From Owenia fusiformis (Eukaryota; Annelida; Polychaeta; Sabellida; Oweniidae): a stretch of 64,000 nt of DNA. Position 1 is the stretch's first letter. Each line of letters starts with the position of its first letter. The stretch covers positions 31,313,375-31,377,374 of the forward strand of contig CAIIXF020000005.1 in NCBI GenBank assembly GCA_903813345.2, read 5' to 3'. Both the position numbers and the translations under genes were made by a program. Under the pieces are notes generated by a model. It did not search any database. It was not told where the DNA came from and worked only from the letters and a program-made list of their open reading frames with translations. Shown in pieces: positions 14,801 to 26,289 of the stretch.

Positions 14801-17800
14801 TGACAAGAAATTGAGACGCCACGCGCCCGCTGGGTATCCATGCAATCCATCTATATTAACAATGTAATCTGTTTTTGAGATTTTAGAAGTAAAATTTACA
14901 TTATGTTTAAATGTTATAGATTAACCAATTAAATTTTATGCCACCTTTGAATGTCTCTGACTATATTGAGAGGTTACAATATTAGGGATTTATTGGGACT
15001 CCAGGCTTTGGGAATAGCATCAGACTGAGTTTTATATACATGCATATTTATCCAGACTAGTATAAGTTTGGACTTGCCTTATCACGTCTTATAAAGCCGT
15101 CATGGCCTTTCTCCTCCAGCCTTAGTTCCATAATGCCATCTTCCGCCTCAAAGTGCATCACATTCAGATAACAATTTTCATCTGTCTCAAATGGGAAGAT
15201 CTCTGAAACAGAATTTCATCAGTTAAACCTGTCTCAGTGGAACACCTTTGGTACCTTTAGAAAAGTGTTCCATTTGGTGTTTCACTTAAAGAGGTTAATT
15301 TAAAATAAAGTCAGTTGGTCTTGGGAGACTGTTCCATTAGCAGAGGTGTTCCATTTCCCAAACTAAAAGATGGCCCTATGAATGACTTGTTTTTTCTCTT
15401 CCATAAACAGACTGCTTCTCCAAATTACAAGTATATTTAACCTTACACATATACGACATACACGAACATGGCCGTTATACATATATCTCACCAAGAAATT
15501 TAGACACATGTCCATAAATCAATCAGAAATGAAATGGGAAAGACAACATAAAAAGGATAACAGAGACAGGTTGATAGAATTAAATAGATAAAATACAGAG
15601 GTACATAGAATCATTGCTTGTATGTAGCGCACAATATCACTACAGTTTGGATCATACATAAATGAGTAGTGGATTCGCTGAAGTGAGGATTTCCCATGTT
15701 AAAAATAAGAGAATTTTCAAGAGGCAATACATCAGTGGATGTGAATATACAAAATGTAAAATATACAAATTTTAGGGGATAATTGCATCTGGACAATATT
15801 GGAAACTATGGGCTTTAAAAAAACCATGGTTTTGAAATGGTGCTAGAAAATCGACTGCTCAGTTATTTATGGTCCAAACTGTATACAAGCAATGAAATTT
15901 ACCTGAGGGTTCAATTATCATCTTATTTTTCAACGGACTCTCTTCATCTGCCTTTAACCTCTCTTCAGTTGCTTTGTTAGCCTCTGTACTGTTAGGGGTC
16001 CCATCACTGTTTTTAGGTACAAGGTGGTCAAACAAACACTTGTCTCGTTTAGTGCGATCATAGACCCCTGGTGTCCCTATATCCAATAAAGGAGAATAGT
16101 CACAATCAGTTACAGAGCTCTCGGTCTCACTTTCAGTTCTCTGCTTTTTTTTACGCTTCCGTTTTTTCTTCTTCGATTTAGTCTTATCCTGATCCTGCAT
16201 ATTGCTATCATTATCCTTTTTATTAGCTCCTCCCTTTGTATCTGGACTGCTTTCCATTGAATCACTGCTACTTTCTTTTGGCTCATTTGACTCAGCATTA
16301 TCAGGGGTATTTTCTCTCGAGTCGCTACTACTGTTTCCTGTGCCATTACAAGCTGTACTCTCATTAGAGAGTGAAACATTTATTTCATCATTGCTGGTTT
16401 CCTTGCTTTCATTTTCCACAGTTAAGGCAGCCTGTGGGCTTTTAACATCCTCAGACACAATAGTTTGTGTGCTTTTAACATCCTCTGGCACATTAGCTTC
16501 TGTGCTTTTAACATCCTCTGACACATTAGCTTCTGTGCTTTTAACATCCTCTGACACATCAGCTTCTGTACTTTTAACATCCTCTGACACATAAGCTTCT
16601 TTGCTTTTAACATCCTCCGACACATTAGCTTCTGTGCTTTTAACATCCTCTGACACATTAGCTTCTGTGCTTTTAACATCCTCTGACACATTAGCTTCTG
16701 TACTTTTAACATCCTCTGACACATTAGCTTCTGTGCTTTTAACATCCTCTGACACACTAGCTTCTGTGCTTTTAACATCCTCTGACACATTAGCCTGCAT
16801 TAGCTTTTGATTCTCCTCCAGAGTTTTAGGCTTCCTATTCTGATTGCCATCTTCCAAACTAGATTCTTTAGATTTGATGTTCTCACTGACATTTACATCC
16901 ATGCTTTTGTCTGACTGTTCTGTATATTTGGATTTACCCTCAACTGCTTGTGTTTTCATGCTACACTCTTTCTTTGATAAAGGAGTGCGTTTAGGGTCCC
17001 GATCCACCTTTTGGTATTCTTTCCATGCCTCTTTTTCCCCTTTTGTTTCAAGCGTCTCAATCAACTGGGGCAAGTCATAATAATTTATGTGAACTAAACA
17101 GTCATATAATTTTTCAGCAATAAAATCTTCCATTGGTTTCAATTCTTTTAGATGTCTATTTGGACGATATCCTATCATTCTCATGCTGCCGTTTGTCAGA
17201 AAGCATAGATTACAGTAGTTATATGAGCCAATGAAATTGACAGGATAATCCTCAAGTTTTTTATTTATGGCACTGTTTTTAAGCTCTCCATAATCCTTAT
17301 ATATTTGTTCGATGATGTGCAAGCTGCGGCTATCACTTATATGCAAATATAGTTCATGAATATCAGGTATGCCAAGCCAGTGTAAAGGCTGCTTTCCAAG
17401 AGCTTTCATATAGCAGAGGAATTGTCTGTATTTCCACAAATCTACATCCTGATACCAAGGTTCTGTAGGGTTTGCAAAAACATCAAATAAAGGATTGAGC
17501 GGGTCATTGAATCGGGGATCTCCAAATCCATAACTGGGTAAAAACACTGGACCTCTTGGATCACCATTAAATTTTTCATTGAGGTACAACTGAAGCTGCA
17601 TCTGACTTGCAATTGAGGATGTATCCTTCTTGAGTTCCTCAATGTCAACGAGTTGGAGGCTTGTACCCCTAACAGCTGCATTGCGCACTCGTTCAATATT
17701 CTCAGGAAGTGTCATTGGCATTGCTGCCATATGTAACTCAAGTTCCATTTTTTTCATTCGCCTCAGTCTTGCTTTCCTTGTAGCTTCCATTTCAGCTTTC

Positions 17801-20800
17801 CTACGAGCTTCACTGATAGCATCAGCCTTCGAGTCTGTATCTTTATCTTTAGTGGAGTTACCTTTGCTCTTGGCGTCCCAATATGTTTCATCGGATGAGT
17901 CTTGATCACTTGCACTCATCCAACGTCGTAAAATTCTCGCAACACTTCCGCCAAATTTTAAGTAGACGGGAATAAGTAAATATGTCTGAAAAATAACAAT
18001 TAGAAAATATAAGTGCATGAACAGTATACAAAAGCAGTGCTCGAGCCTTTATCCTTTTTAATTTATATCAAAGACCTTATTAATTTACATTCTAAACTAG
18101 GTTAATGGTCATAAAACTTCACTATTTATGAGATTTAACACTCTCAAGATTATGCATCGTTGTGCAAAGTTGACATTGATAAACTTATGCATTATGTACA
18201 AAAAGAAAGTTTAAAGCTTCAAAAAACAGAAGTTAAGGTGAGTGATCACCTTGCCTTTAACCAGGAAGTTTGCATGATAAACCCATGAAAATAATTCTTA
18301 AGTCATTCCTCAAGACCTTCCTTAAATCAAACAATTAACTACAACATGATAAAAACCAAGCTTCAAAATTATCATTGATACTTTTTCTATAAATATTGGT
18401 AAATTGGGTTCTATCCACTTACTTTCATATAAGAAGACTTCTTGTCCTTAGGCCCAAACAACCTTCTAAATACATCTCTCGTTTCACGGTTGTAAAATGG
18501 ATCTTTCGCTGCAATATGAATAAGAAAGTGTGGTACACTATTGCACAACCAAAGTTAAGTTAGTCTAATAAGAGTATATGACACCATAAAAAGATATGTT
18601 GTTATGACTCTCAAAGTTGAATTTTAGCGATAAAGACCCTTAGAATGCAATTCAGGCTGATCAAAGTTCAAAATGTATTATTAATTTATAACTAAAATGG
18701 GTGACATCAAAAAATGCATGCCACAAATGAAAAGGCCTGTTTACTTCAAATCTCATTGTGGAAAAACAACAACTGCTTTCAATAAACCCGCAATCAGTAG
18801 GCGAAAATTATTTGTTTCACCAATACTTTGCATTGCATCAGCAGGTTCTGCATACAAGAAGGGGTGCAATGGATGCGATCGCACCCCCCCCCCCCACAAC
18901 TGAAAGCTGCCTACGCCCCTGTACTGTCTGTACAACAACTGTAGTATGAAAGAAACCTAGAAATAACTGAGTAATAACAAAATTTCTCAGTAACTTTACA
19001 ACAATACAAGTGAGATCATGGCCAAAAATAGAAAATGCTTTTGTAACAAATCTGTCATTACTTGGTGCTATCTATCTAAGTATGTTACTGTTTAACACCC
19101 AACATTTTCAACTGAATAAGACAATGAATATATGAACGTAAATTTTGAGGTCTGTTTTAATTACAGTTCTACTATTTTGTACAACTTTGGGTTAAACGGA
19201 AGTCTAATACAATCTTAAGCAACTTACTCCACTATAGAACAAATAGCAGAAGAATTCCAAGATGTGAGTTACAGTATTTGGCCATGATATAAAAGATATA
19301 TATTAATATATAAGGTGATCAAAAAAGGAACTATACACTTTTGATTTCCTCTCATTCATTTATTTGTTGACCCGCTGAATAATTAATATTCCATTTATTA
19401 AAAAGCAAAAGTAAGCAGTGATACCCACATGCCAAGCTGATTAATAGTTGAAACACACTTTCCAATCTACAGAGTATATCCTGACTGCACAACTGTTCAA
19501 TCAATTGCATTAAAGTTAATAAACAAATCAAGCTTCACATAAAGTAACTAACAAGGCATTGACACGCAAAATGTCATATGTTACAGACGCAGAGCGCCAA
19601 CTGCCCTACACCAACCACAGAACACCACTGTCCACAAAATGTTGGAGACTATAACAATATGTCACCAAAGTGGTGAAATCATAACTATAACTCACCGTAT
19701 GATTTAGACTCCAGATATTGCAGCATATGACGTTTCTGAGCTACAGACACAATATCTATCACAATATTCTTGGCAGCATTAGCTTTTCCTGAAAATAAAA
19801 AATGACATATAACGCGTTCTAAGAAACAATAAACAGTTTTAAGTTTGTACTGATTAAAAGAAAATGTTGGCACTCAAGCAAAACAGCCATTTTATCTGAG
19901 GCTACAAGAACATCAACCATTAAAGTCAAAGTAAATGAACATTAATTTTGTACAGTACAGTGTTCTCTACCTATTTACAACTGACTTATTTCTACCAATT
20001 CAGGGTTCCTCCATAATTCAAAACAGTTATCCTGGATGTGAGGTTAAACTCTGCTACTGAACAGTAACGAAACCAGATCAGAAACCAAGACTGCATGGTT
20101 TCAGTTTCATATTCAGTGCGAGAGCATAAACATTGATTTACCTTGTTATACTCAACTATTGTGTGTCAGAGACAACAAAGGTTTTTATTATTAGAATATT
20201 AAGAAGGTTGTCGCAAAATTCCAACATTGCTAAAATCTCAGTCAGTTTGATAAAAAATATAGCTTTTTTTATTTCAATTTTTCCTAGAAATCCTTGGAGC
20301 TACATGTATAATTCACATATATTCTGTTAGATATATAACTGTTAAGATGTATGTAAGCTTAAAGTATTAAGATGAAAAAATGATCATTATTAAATTTTTA
20401 ATAGACTTTTTCATAGCATAGCTTCATGCATTACCTAGAACTTAAGTTAAAAGTTAACAGGAAAACTATTAAAACATAATACATATATCCACATACATTC
20501 AAATGTAAACAATTGGAGTATATCAGAAAACCTCACATTGAACAACTTGAAGACTTGTGCAGTAACTTTAAAAACATGAATGAACATCAAAAGACAATTT
20601 TTCTATTGACGAGTGAGGGGAACATATTAAAAGAATCTTTTGACATGATAAATTATCTAATGATTGGTAGAGACAGGATTCTTATATCAAAGTAATATTT
20701 TATATGTCATTTGAAGAATATAATCCTATTTTCTTTACTTTATTGCTATTTTTTACTGTTATTGAAAATTGTATGTTGGATGTATGTTTGGCCCTAAAAT

Positions 20801-22274
20801 AAATCCTATCATATATATATATACTGAAAATTATAAATGGATACTTATTATTTACTCAAAAAGCTATCAATCAATGCTATCCAAAAAAATTCATCATGAT
20901 CATTCAAAACAAAATGTACTTTATCCCATTCCTGTTACTCATCTACAGTATTACCTAATATGTTTTGTCTTTCCTGAGAAAGTTAAAACTCCAGTCTATT
21001 TCAACAGTTAAAATGTCCTTAACATAAATAGATATATACAATTGTAGTTAAAAACTCAAAGTCCAAGTATTGAATACAGGTAGGTTAAAGAAATAATGCA
21101 CTACATTATCAGATAAAACTTACTTCTTTAAAGAGTAGAATTTATTGGTTTACTATTAGTATGTCTGTATGTAGAATATGCCAGAAAGTTTCATTTGTAA
21201 ATATTTGATTCAAATGATTTCAAAAAATCAATATTTAAAGAATTTTTGACAATGTTCAACATGAAAGTCTTTGTATAAAGCTTTAACAATTTTTTAAAGT
21301 CATTATGGTTTTTTGCATGTCATGGGTTTTCCATTCTAGAGACCTTAGAAACAACATGGTAAAGCCAATGGTGAAAGCCTGTGTTTTTCCAACAAGGAAA
21401 AAATTCAATTTTTCATGAAGAAATTCTAGTTAGTAAAGAAAGATGATCATATGAAGTATAATTATGACATGCTTTAACAGTAATATTACATCTGAGCATG
21501 TATTTTATTAACATTGTTAAAAGTTAAAACATGTGTTTTATTAACATTGGTAAAAGTGAAAACATGTGTTTTATTAACATTGTTAAAAACATTCATAACT
21601 TCTCTAACTCAAGGTAATTCTAGCCTTTTTCATTGAACCAAAGTGAATAGGTTTTATATTTTGCATGTTATTTGACAAAATGTAGAACATAAAATAATTC
21701 ATTGGATGAGAAAGGGATTGTCTCCAAATCCAAGATAATTTCAATATGGGGAGAGGTTAAGTGTTGATTTTTGACCCAGGGAATATAAAACAAATCAATA
21801 TTTTTACAATTTGTTATGTTAGACGGGACGGGGTTGGGGGTTGAAAAATAGCAAAATTTATCTTTTCAACATTTGGATACAACCCCTCATTGAACTCATA
21901 ATATCTAAATAGAATAGTGTGCAGAGCAAAGTGCCCTTTTAGATATAGTATAAAAGGGACCTTAATACGCCTTTCTATTTGTGTTTTAATTTTTTTATGT
22001 ACCAACCTTCTACAAAAGTAGTATGCAGCAACTCAAAAGCTTCGCCAATATATTCCTCATACTGATCCGTTTTACCAGGAAAATCCTTCAGCATACCATG
22101 TTTGGTTGTATATATCTTGAACGCTTCCACAAATCTTGACCAAAATTTCTTTCCTTGGTCTGTCCACATACGCTTGAATGTATCGCGATGTTTTTGGAAG
22201 AAGTCAAACTGTGGCCCAGATATGTCTTCTCCAAATAGATCGTAGTCGTTTCCAGACAGTCGTATCTTCCTCAT
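8787..22274 (-). CDS. MYND zinc-finger protein of unknown family, 1585 aa, 12 exons
   Basis: Exons in transcript order: 22274-22007, 19788-19696, 18508-18423, 17985-15903, 15202-15078, 12492-12260, 12035-11860, 11532-11393, 11219-10630, 10390-10245, 9886-9196 and 8913-8787. Phases match throughout and the total is 4758 nt. The start is the ATG in MRKIRLSGNDYDLFGED. Seen in order: a basic N-terminal region (IPVYLKFGGSVARILRRW near residue 160); a globular-looking segment (NFIGSYNYCNLCFLTNGSMR); eleven 11-residue repeats (VSEDVKSTEAN); a K/R-rich tract; a conserved-looking part (GPCFCGDHKLGPREFYYKP); CxxC pairs (KCSKCNV, NCQCSDCKRP); a long charged coiled-coil-like stretch (about 1085-1190); and a C-terminal MYND finger. 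The finger ligands are C1526, C1529, C1542, C1545, C1557, C1561, H1570 and H1574, with YYCTRGCQVADW. The last ligand is His rather than the usual Cys. MYND fingers generally bind proteins. The function is unknown and I do not recognise the family. Confidence 0.85.
9154..9219. repeat. 33-bp perfect tandem duplication over an exon end and its splice donor
   Basis: The 33 bp at 9154-9186 recur exactly at 9187-9219. Each copy holds the last codons of the MYND-gene exon (KSFKKCSK) and a donor that reads AAA|GTAAGT on the minus strand. The upstream donor (9195-9190) keeps the frame into the last exon. Use of the second donor (9162-9157) would read an in-frame stop (TAA) shortly after the first. Confidence 0.95.
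12640..12840. repeat. Dispersed repeat copy A (AAGATGGCCGC family)
   Basis: The phrase 'AACTTCCAAGATGGCCGC' followed by a GAAAAGTTAATCAGCT-like part occurs here and again at about 14670-14810 (14681 and on). Both stretches also share an 'AGTGGTTTTCCT' / 'ATGACAAGAT' phrase. Both lie in the 2.6-kb intron 12493-15077 of the MYND gene. No ends or target duplication were defined. Confidence 0.6.
14620..14815. repeat. Dispersed repeat copy B (AAGATGGCCGC family)
   Basis: Second copy of the repeat at 12640-12840, in the same orientation and the same intron. It shares AGTGGTTTTCC, ATGACAAGATT, CTTCCAAGATGGCCGCCAGA and GAAAAGTTAATCAGCT. Confidence 0.6.
15223..15360. repeat. Diverged relative of the 4928-5086 palindromic MITE
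   Basis: AAACCTGTCTCAGTGGAACA here matches the left end at 4928 (AAACCTGTCTTAGTGAACAC) with a few changes. The rest keeps GTTCCAT/ATGGAAC-like inverted phrases. It lies just upstream, in transcript sense, of the MYND-gene exon 15202-15078. Confidence 0.5.
15645..15790 (-). repeat. Dispersed repeat, matches 24885-25015 in inverse orientation
   Basis: AGTGAGGATTTCCCATGTTA, then AAAATAAGAGAATTTTC and ACATCAGTGGATG, appear here. Their complement (TAACATGGGAAATCCTCACT and CATCCACTGATGTATG) is at 24885-25015. This is one repeat family in opposite orientations, about 9 kb apart. Confidence 0.8.
16435..16797 (-). repeat. Coding 33-bp tandem repeat, 11 copies of an 11-residue unit
   Basis: Inside the large MYND-gene exon, the minus strand encodes eleven units of VSEDVKSTEAN. 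Variants are STEAS, SKEAY, STEAD, a VPED unit and diverged last units STQTI and SPQAA. The unit is 33 bp, a multiple of three, so copy-number change keeps the frame. Each unit is acidic with a single lysine, which predicts a disordered spacer. The same periodicity keeps other frames open on both strands, which explains several long shadow reading frames here. Confidence 0.97.
19565..19680 (+). repeat. Dispersed repeat, first of two copies
   Basis: GACACGCAAAATGTCATATG, then TTACAGACGC, GCCAACTGCC, ACACCACTGTCCACAAAATG and TTGGAGACTATAACAAT, match a stretch at 40702-40830 in the same orientation. It lies in a MYND-gene intron. Confidence 0.75.
21496..21595. repeat. Three-copy tandem repeat, about 36 bp
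   Basis: A unit reading CATGTGTTTTATTAACATTG followed by (G/T)TAAAAGT(T/G)AAAA occurs three times in a row in a MYND-gene intron (19789-22006). Confidence 0.85.
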
Positions 22275-22352
22275 CTTTGTGTTTTGGATTGTACACAGTT
22301 CTATAGATAAATTTTTCCAACAAGGATTGTCTCACTTAGATGCAACACCTAC
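22275..22352 (-). promoter_or_regulatory. Probable 5' UTR exon part of the MYND gene
   Basis: Upstream of the chosen ATG (22274) the minus strand runs back to TTTTCAG|GTAGG at 22352-22355, a good splice acceptor. The coding exon probably starts at 22352, with a further non-coding exon upstream. No in-frame ATG intervenes that would extend the protein. Confidence 0.5.
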
Positions 22353-22612
22353 CTGAAAATACACCAGAATAGTAAATGTTAGAGAATATTGAAAGATATC
22401 ATTTCAATTTCGTATTTCTCTTTCAAATTAGATATTTAGGGAGGAGGTTGATTCATATCAATTTATATATCATTATCAATCAACTATTACAAAATTAATA
22501 GACTAGATGTATCTATAAATCTTGTTTTCTGAAAATATTGCTTTGAGGTTTGAAAACAGTCATCACCTGATCGATTTTTGAATATCATTATGAATGAAAT
22601 ATTTTAGGGCTA

Positions 22613-23134
22613 ACACACACCCCGGAATAGCCTGACAACGGTAAAGTCAGATACCGTTGTCACAAATGGCGGACATAACCATCGCTTCAATTAGATTTTC
22701 ATGAACTGTATGTTTAATAGAGCACCTAGACTAAGTTCCTTAGGAACAACTTGTCTTTATACTCATTGTACAGTTAATAATGTTCTATCATCGAAATAAA
22801 GTCTTTAATTTAACCGATCAAAATGAGATAATGGACAACGGACACTGTTATTACCATATGCTGTTGTCTTTCTAAATTACTCAAATTCCGATGCTGTTGT
22901 AATTGACGATATAGAACACGCTAAATTGTGGCAATTCACGACCCAATATGATCAAAAATGGGATTTCATATGATACATTATCACATGAGCTTAATGCATG
23001 CACAGAATTAGCGCCGATAAAATCCCATGAAATAATGAGGACCAACTGATTAAACAATTGAAGCGATAGTTATGTCCGCCATTTGTGAAAATGGTTTCTG
23101 ACTTTACCATAGTCAGGCTATTCCGGTGTGACAC
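22613..23134. mobile_element. Palindromic MITE with TIRs of about 85 bp
   Basis: The left arm starts CACACCCCGGAATAGCCTGA and continues through GGTAAAGTCAGATACCG and AAATGGCGGACATAACCATC to CGCTTCAATT. The right arm is its near complement: AATTGAAGCGATAGTTATGT, CCGCCATTTGTG, CTGACTTTACCATAGTCAGG, CTATTCCGGTGTG. It is about 520 bp with no coding sequence. The flanks share at most 3 bp (ACA), so the superfamily is uncertain. It sits 0.3 kb upstream of the MYND-gene start. Confidence 0.9.
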
Positions 23135-23329
23135 AGTCACTTGAAAAAAATACCAAAAAAGATTTTGAATAACCTCATAGTTCTTGTTGTTATATATAAT
23201 TTGTCACAAGTTATAATTTAAAGGTACATGTAGTATTAGATCTAGTGAGCAACCTTAACAAAAAAATTTCAATTTTAAAATATTTGCTCCCAGAATGCAA
23301 CATCGATATTCTTGCCATATATGGTGTTC

Positions 23330-23405
23330 AAAATTCAAAATCAAAAAGTCCGCCATTTTTTCACTTCAAAATTTGAATTGCGAGTTTTGGTCTTATTTCC
23401 GAACA
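23330..23405 (+). repeat. Dispersed repeat, also at 47165-47220 inverted
   Basis: AATTTGAATTGCGAGTTTTG and GTCTTATTTCC, preceded by GCCATTTTTTCAC, are seen here. The reverse complement of 47165-47220 reads nearly the same. Confidence 0.6.
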
Positions 23406-24287
23406 AAAAAATCAAAGCAAACAAGAAACGATCAGAATATAAAGTTCAAATCTTTGGGATTGCTGAGTTCATAGTCAGTTAAAATATAGAATCAATGTTG
23501 TCATCGATCAAGGTCAAGATCGAATATCGAGTTGGGACCCTAGGAGCCAATCCTCCTTGGGCTTATATCATTTCTTGTCTGTCTTGTATTTCTAATTATT
23601 TCAATTATACATCCTTAATTTGAGAAAAACTGAATAAGTTCATTTCTACTATATATGTGGTTACAACATTTATTATTAAAGAGAATTTACACATTTTGGG
23701 CAATTTGAGCGCAATTTAAAAATATCTTAGACTCATATAACTTCTTGTCATGTATATTTTCTGAATATTTCCATAATGCATTCTCTATCTGAGGAATTTA
23801 TGAAGAAGTACTTGGATATTGTGCAGATGCTCAAGTCAATGTGCTGATATCTATATACATATTGGCACATTGCACGTATCTAGTTACCAGTGTGTAACAT
23901 GTACTAAACCCCCCTTTGTACACTTGTTTACATTGTAAAATTCAATTTTCAATTTATGTTCGCTTTTTTCAAGGCTATTTGTTTATTGGTAGAATTTAAG
24001 TGGCCTTGTTATTGTAACGCACAATTCCAGGTCCTTTTGGATCAAAGGGTCTGCCAAATACTCAAAAACATAAAGATCACTCTGAAATGTTTTTGCTATA
24101 AATCGGGCAACAATGGTCTACACAACCTGTAATAAATAGGTATAAGGGACATAATTATCACAATACTAATGACATTGCAAGTGAATGAAATTAAAATAAC
24201 CCACTTCAATGTGCTCTGATCCGTGATTGGCTGCCTGGGGTCAATATCCGGGCAACTGATTGTATTTGCCAAGACTGATGACGGGAA

Positions 24288-24772
24288 GTTCATACTAGTG
24301 TTGTCGCGATTAATCGATACATCGCGATATACATCGCCAAAGCTGATTCTGGCGATGCATCGATGTCTGAAACAAAACATCGATGTTTTTAAAAAAATTT
24401 AATTTGCTAAAAATCACCCTTTCTTGTCTTATTTTGACGCAAATCGCTTACCTTTCTCATGTCTTATTTCATTTTCCAATGTTTTCTGATATTATTTCGC
24501 TTTTAAACTGTTTTAGCTAGTCGAAATGAACCATTAATCTAAAAAAAATACTTTACTTTCATTTCACCGTTACTAGAGGTTCCCGGATGTACCAGCGTAC
24601 TCTTATTAATCTGTTCTGTTCGGTATTTTAGTGCATTAGCGTTCGGTATTTCAGTGCACTTTTCTCGGACTTTTTCTCGATGTACATCGCGATGTGCATC
24701 GATGTTTACTACTGAAAATTGCCGATGCATCGATGTATGATTATGGCACATCGCGACAACACTAGTTCATAC
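24288..24772. mobile_element. hAT-like MITE, copy 1, with perfect 8-bp target duplication
   Basis: The element is 24296-24764 (469 bp). It begins TAGTGTTGTCGCGATTAATC and ends with the complement CGCGACAACACTA. The flanking 8 bp GTTCATAC (24288-24295 and 24765-24772) are identical. An 8-bp duplication with TAGTGTTG-type ends is the hAT hallmark. The interior is rich in ATCGATG/CATCGATGCATCG. One frame of about 70 codons on the minus strand (MCHNHTSMHRQFSVVN...) is also open in the second copy at 55248-55719. No transposase domain is recognisable. It lies between the divergent MYND and NRF1 genes. Confidence 0.95.
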
Positions 24773-24884
24773 TCAATAAAACATCATCATTTATTAATTC
24801 AGATGAAAAAACTTCCAAAAAACATACATTTCAACAATATCAGTCATATACATTGATCATTTTGAAATAAAAGAAGCACACTTA

Positions 24885-25015
24885 TCCCTAAAATTTGTAT
24901 ATTCTACAATTTGTATACTGTACTGTCATCCACTGATGTATGACCTTTTGAAAATTCTCTTATTTTTAACATGGGAAATCCTCACTTCAGCAAATCCCAT
25001 TCCATTTCAGGGGGG
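24885..25015 (+). repeat. Dispersed repeat, inverse copy of 15645-15790
   Basis: CATCCACTGATGTATG, AAAATTCTCTTATTTTTAAC and ATGGGAAATCCTCACTTCAG match the complement of 15645-15790. Confidence 0.8.
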
Positions 25016-25049
25016 GGATTTCCCAGAGATGACCTTTCATATTGGCATG

Positions 25050-26289
25050 TTCGAAAAAAAAATTTATGAACAGGCTTCATTTGCCATTGAACTGAATCTC
25101 CCAATGTTCGCTGTAGTTTTATGAGTATTCTCTACAACTTTGGATTGAGTAACTTCAATAGTATTAGCGAAGGTTAAAATGATGATATTGAACTGGTGTT
25201 AACGCAACTTCCAAGATTTCAAATTTTACTTTGTGCATGTGCAGCCCTGAGAGAGCATGTGCTCATGCTTGTTGATGTGATCGCATCCTGCAATTTGATT
25301 GGAGATGATGCGGGAGATGACGTAATGGGGAATCCCCGAATACGATAGAATATGAAAGAATTATGGGAGCTACTCACTTCTTCTGATCCATGTCTCATTA
25401 TTTTTGTTCCAAAATTGAAACTGTATCAGAGTGGTGAGACCATGGTGAGGTAGGCAACTTCCCATATTTCATACATAAACATTGCCATGGGTTTTCAAAA
25501 TTGGAGAATGTACACATTCCAAGAAAATCTTATTTTGTACTTTTTATTGATGATTAAAAGAAATAACTCAAAATAAAAACATGATCTTCTACATACATCT
25601 TGATAATTTAATAAAAATTGGAATTCATCATAATTATGACAATACAGAAAGTGAACATTCTCCCACAAATTATGTTTTTATTGGAATGTGTTCTTGAATA
25701 ATTACCCACAATGCAATATTCAAAGAGAACACCTTGACAACTCTTATTCTTATTGGTCTCTTTTGTTTACTTTTATATGATATTGAATATATTTTATGCT
25801 TAAATCATATTAAAAATTGATTTTTATTTAAAATAATACTAAAACATATACATTTATCTTATACTTTTTGAAATATTGCCATAAAAGTGAAGCATGTCAT
25901 TGCTCATTTTGAAGGTCTCATGTTATTGAGATTGAGAAGAAAAAAATTATGCATTTTCTGTTCTCAAGTCAAAAAATGTTGGATTTCCTATATTGTCTAA
26001 TTTATATAAAATTAATTGACTTACTTTTTATAGAGAATGCGATACTCTGTATGCTGAAAAAAGGACTGAAAGTGAAACTGAGAAACTGTTTTGCGTGTGT
26101 ATTTTTAACCGGAAGTAGTCTATAAATTGCAAACGTACATTACATTACAAAACGAAACAATTTTGAAGAAGATAAAAATACACAATCAAATATCAAAAGT
26201 GAAAATAGGTAAAATAATAATGATGATTGTCGACTTTCAATTTTTGATAATTGTGTTGCTACTTTGTTTAATAAATGTGTTTTGAATTT
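25050..26289. other. Intergenic DNA upstream of NRF1, no gene seen
   Basis: AT-rich DNA with short frames only. No repeat, RNA or splice structure was recognised. Confidence 0.5.

Noticed and set aside
16422-16810. Long overlapping open frames on both strands in the 33-bp repeat
   Set aside because: They are by-products of a repeat whose length is a multiple of three. Only the minus-strand SEDVKS frame joins to the neighbouring exons in phase.
17986-18018. Start MHLYFLIVIF for the large MYND-gene exon as a signal peptide
   Set aside because: The residues are the translated intron end. A clear TTTTTCAG acceptor at 17986-17993 joins this exon in phase to exon 18508-18423.
24096-24380. 94-residue minus-strand frame with a hydrophobic stretch
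   Set aside because: It crosses the end of the hAT-like MITE into flanking DNA, with no splice or family support.
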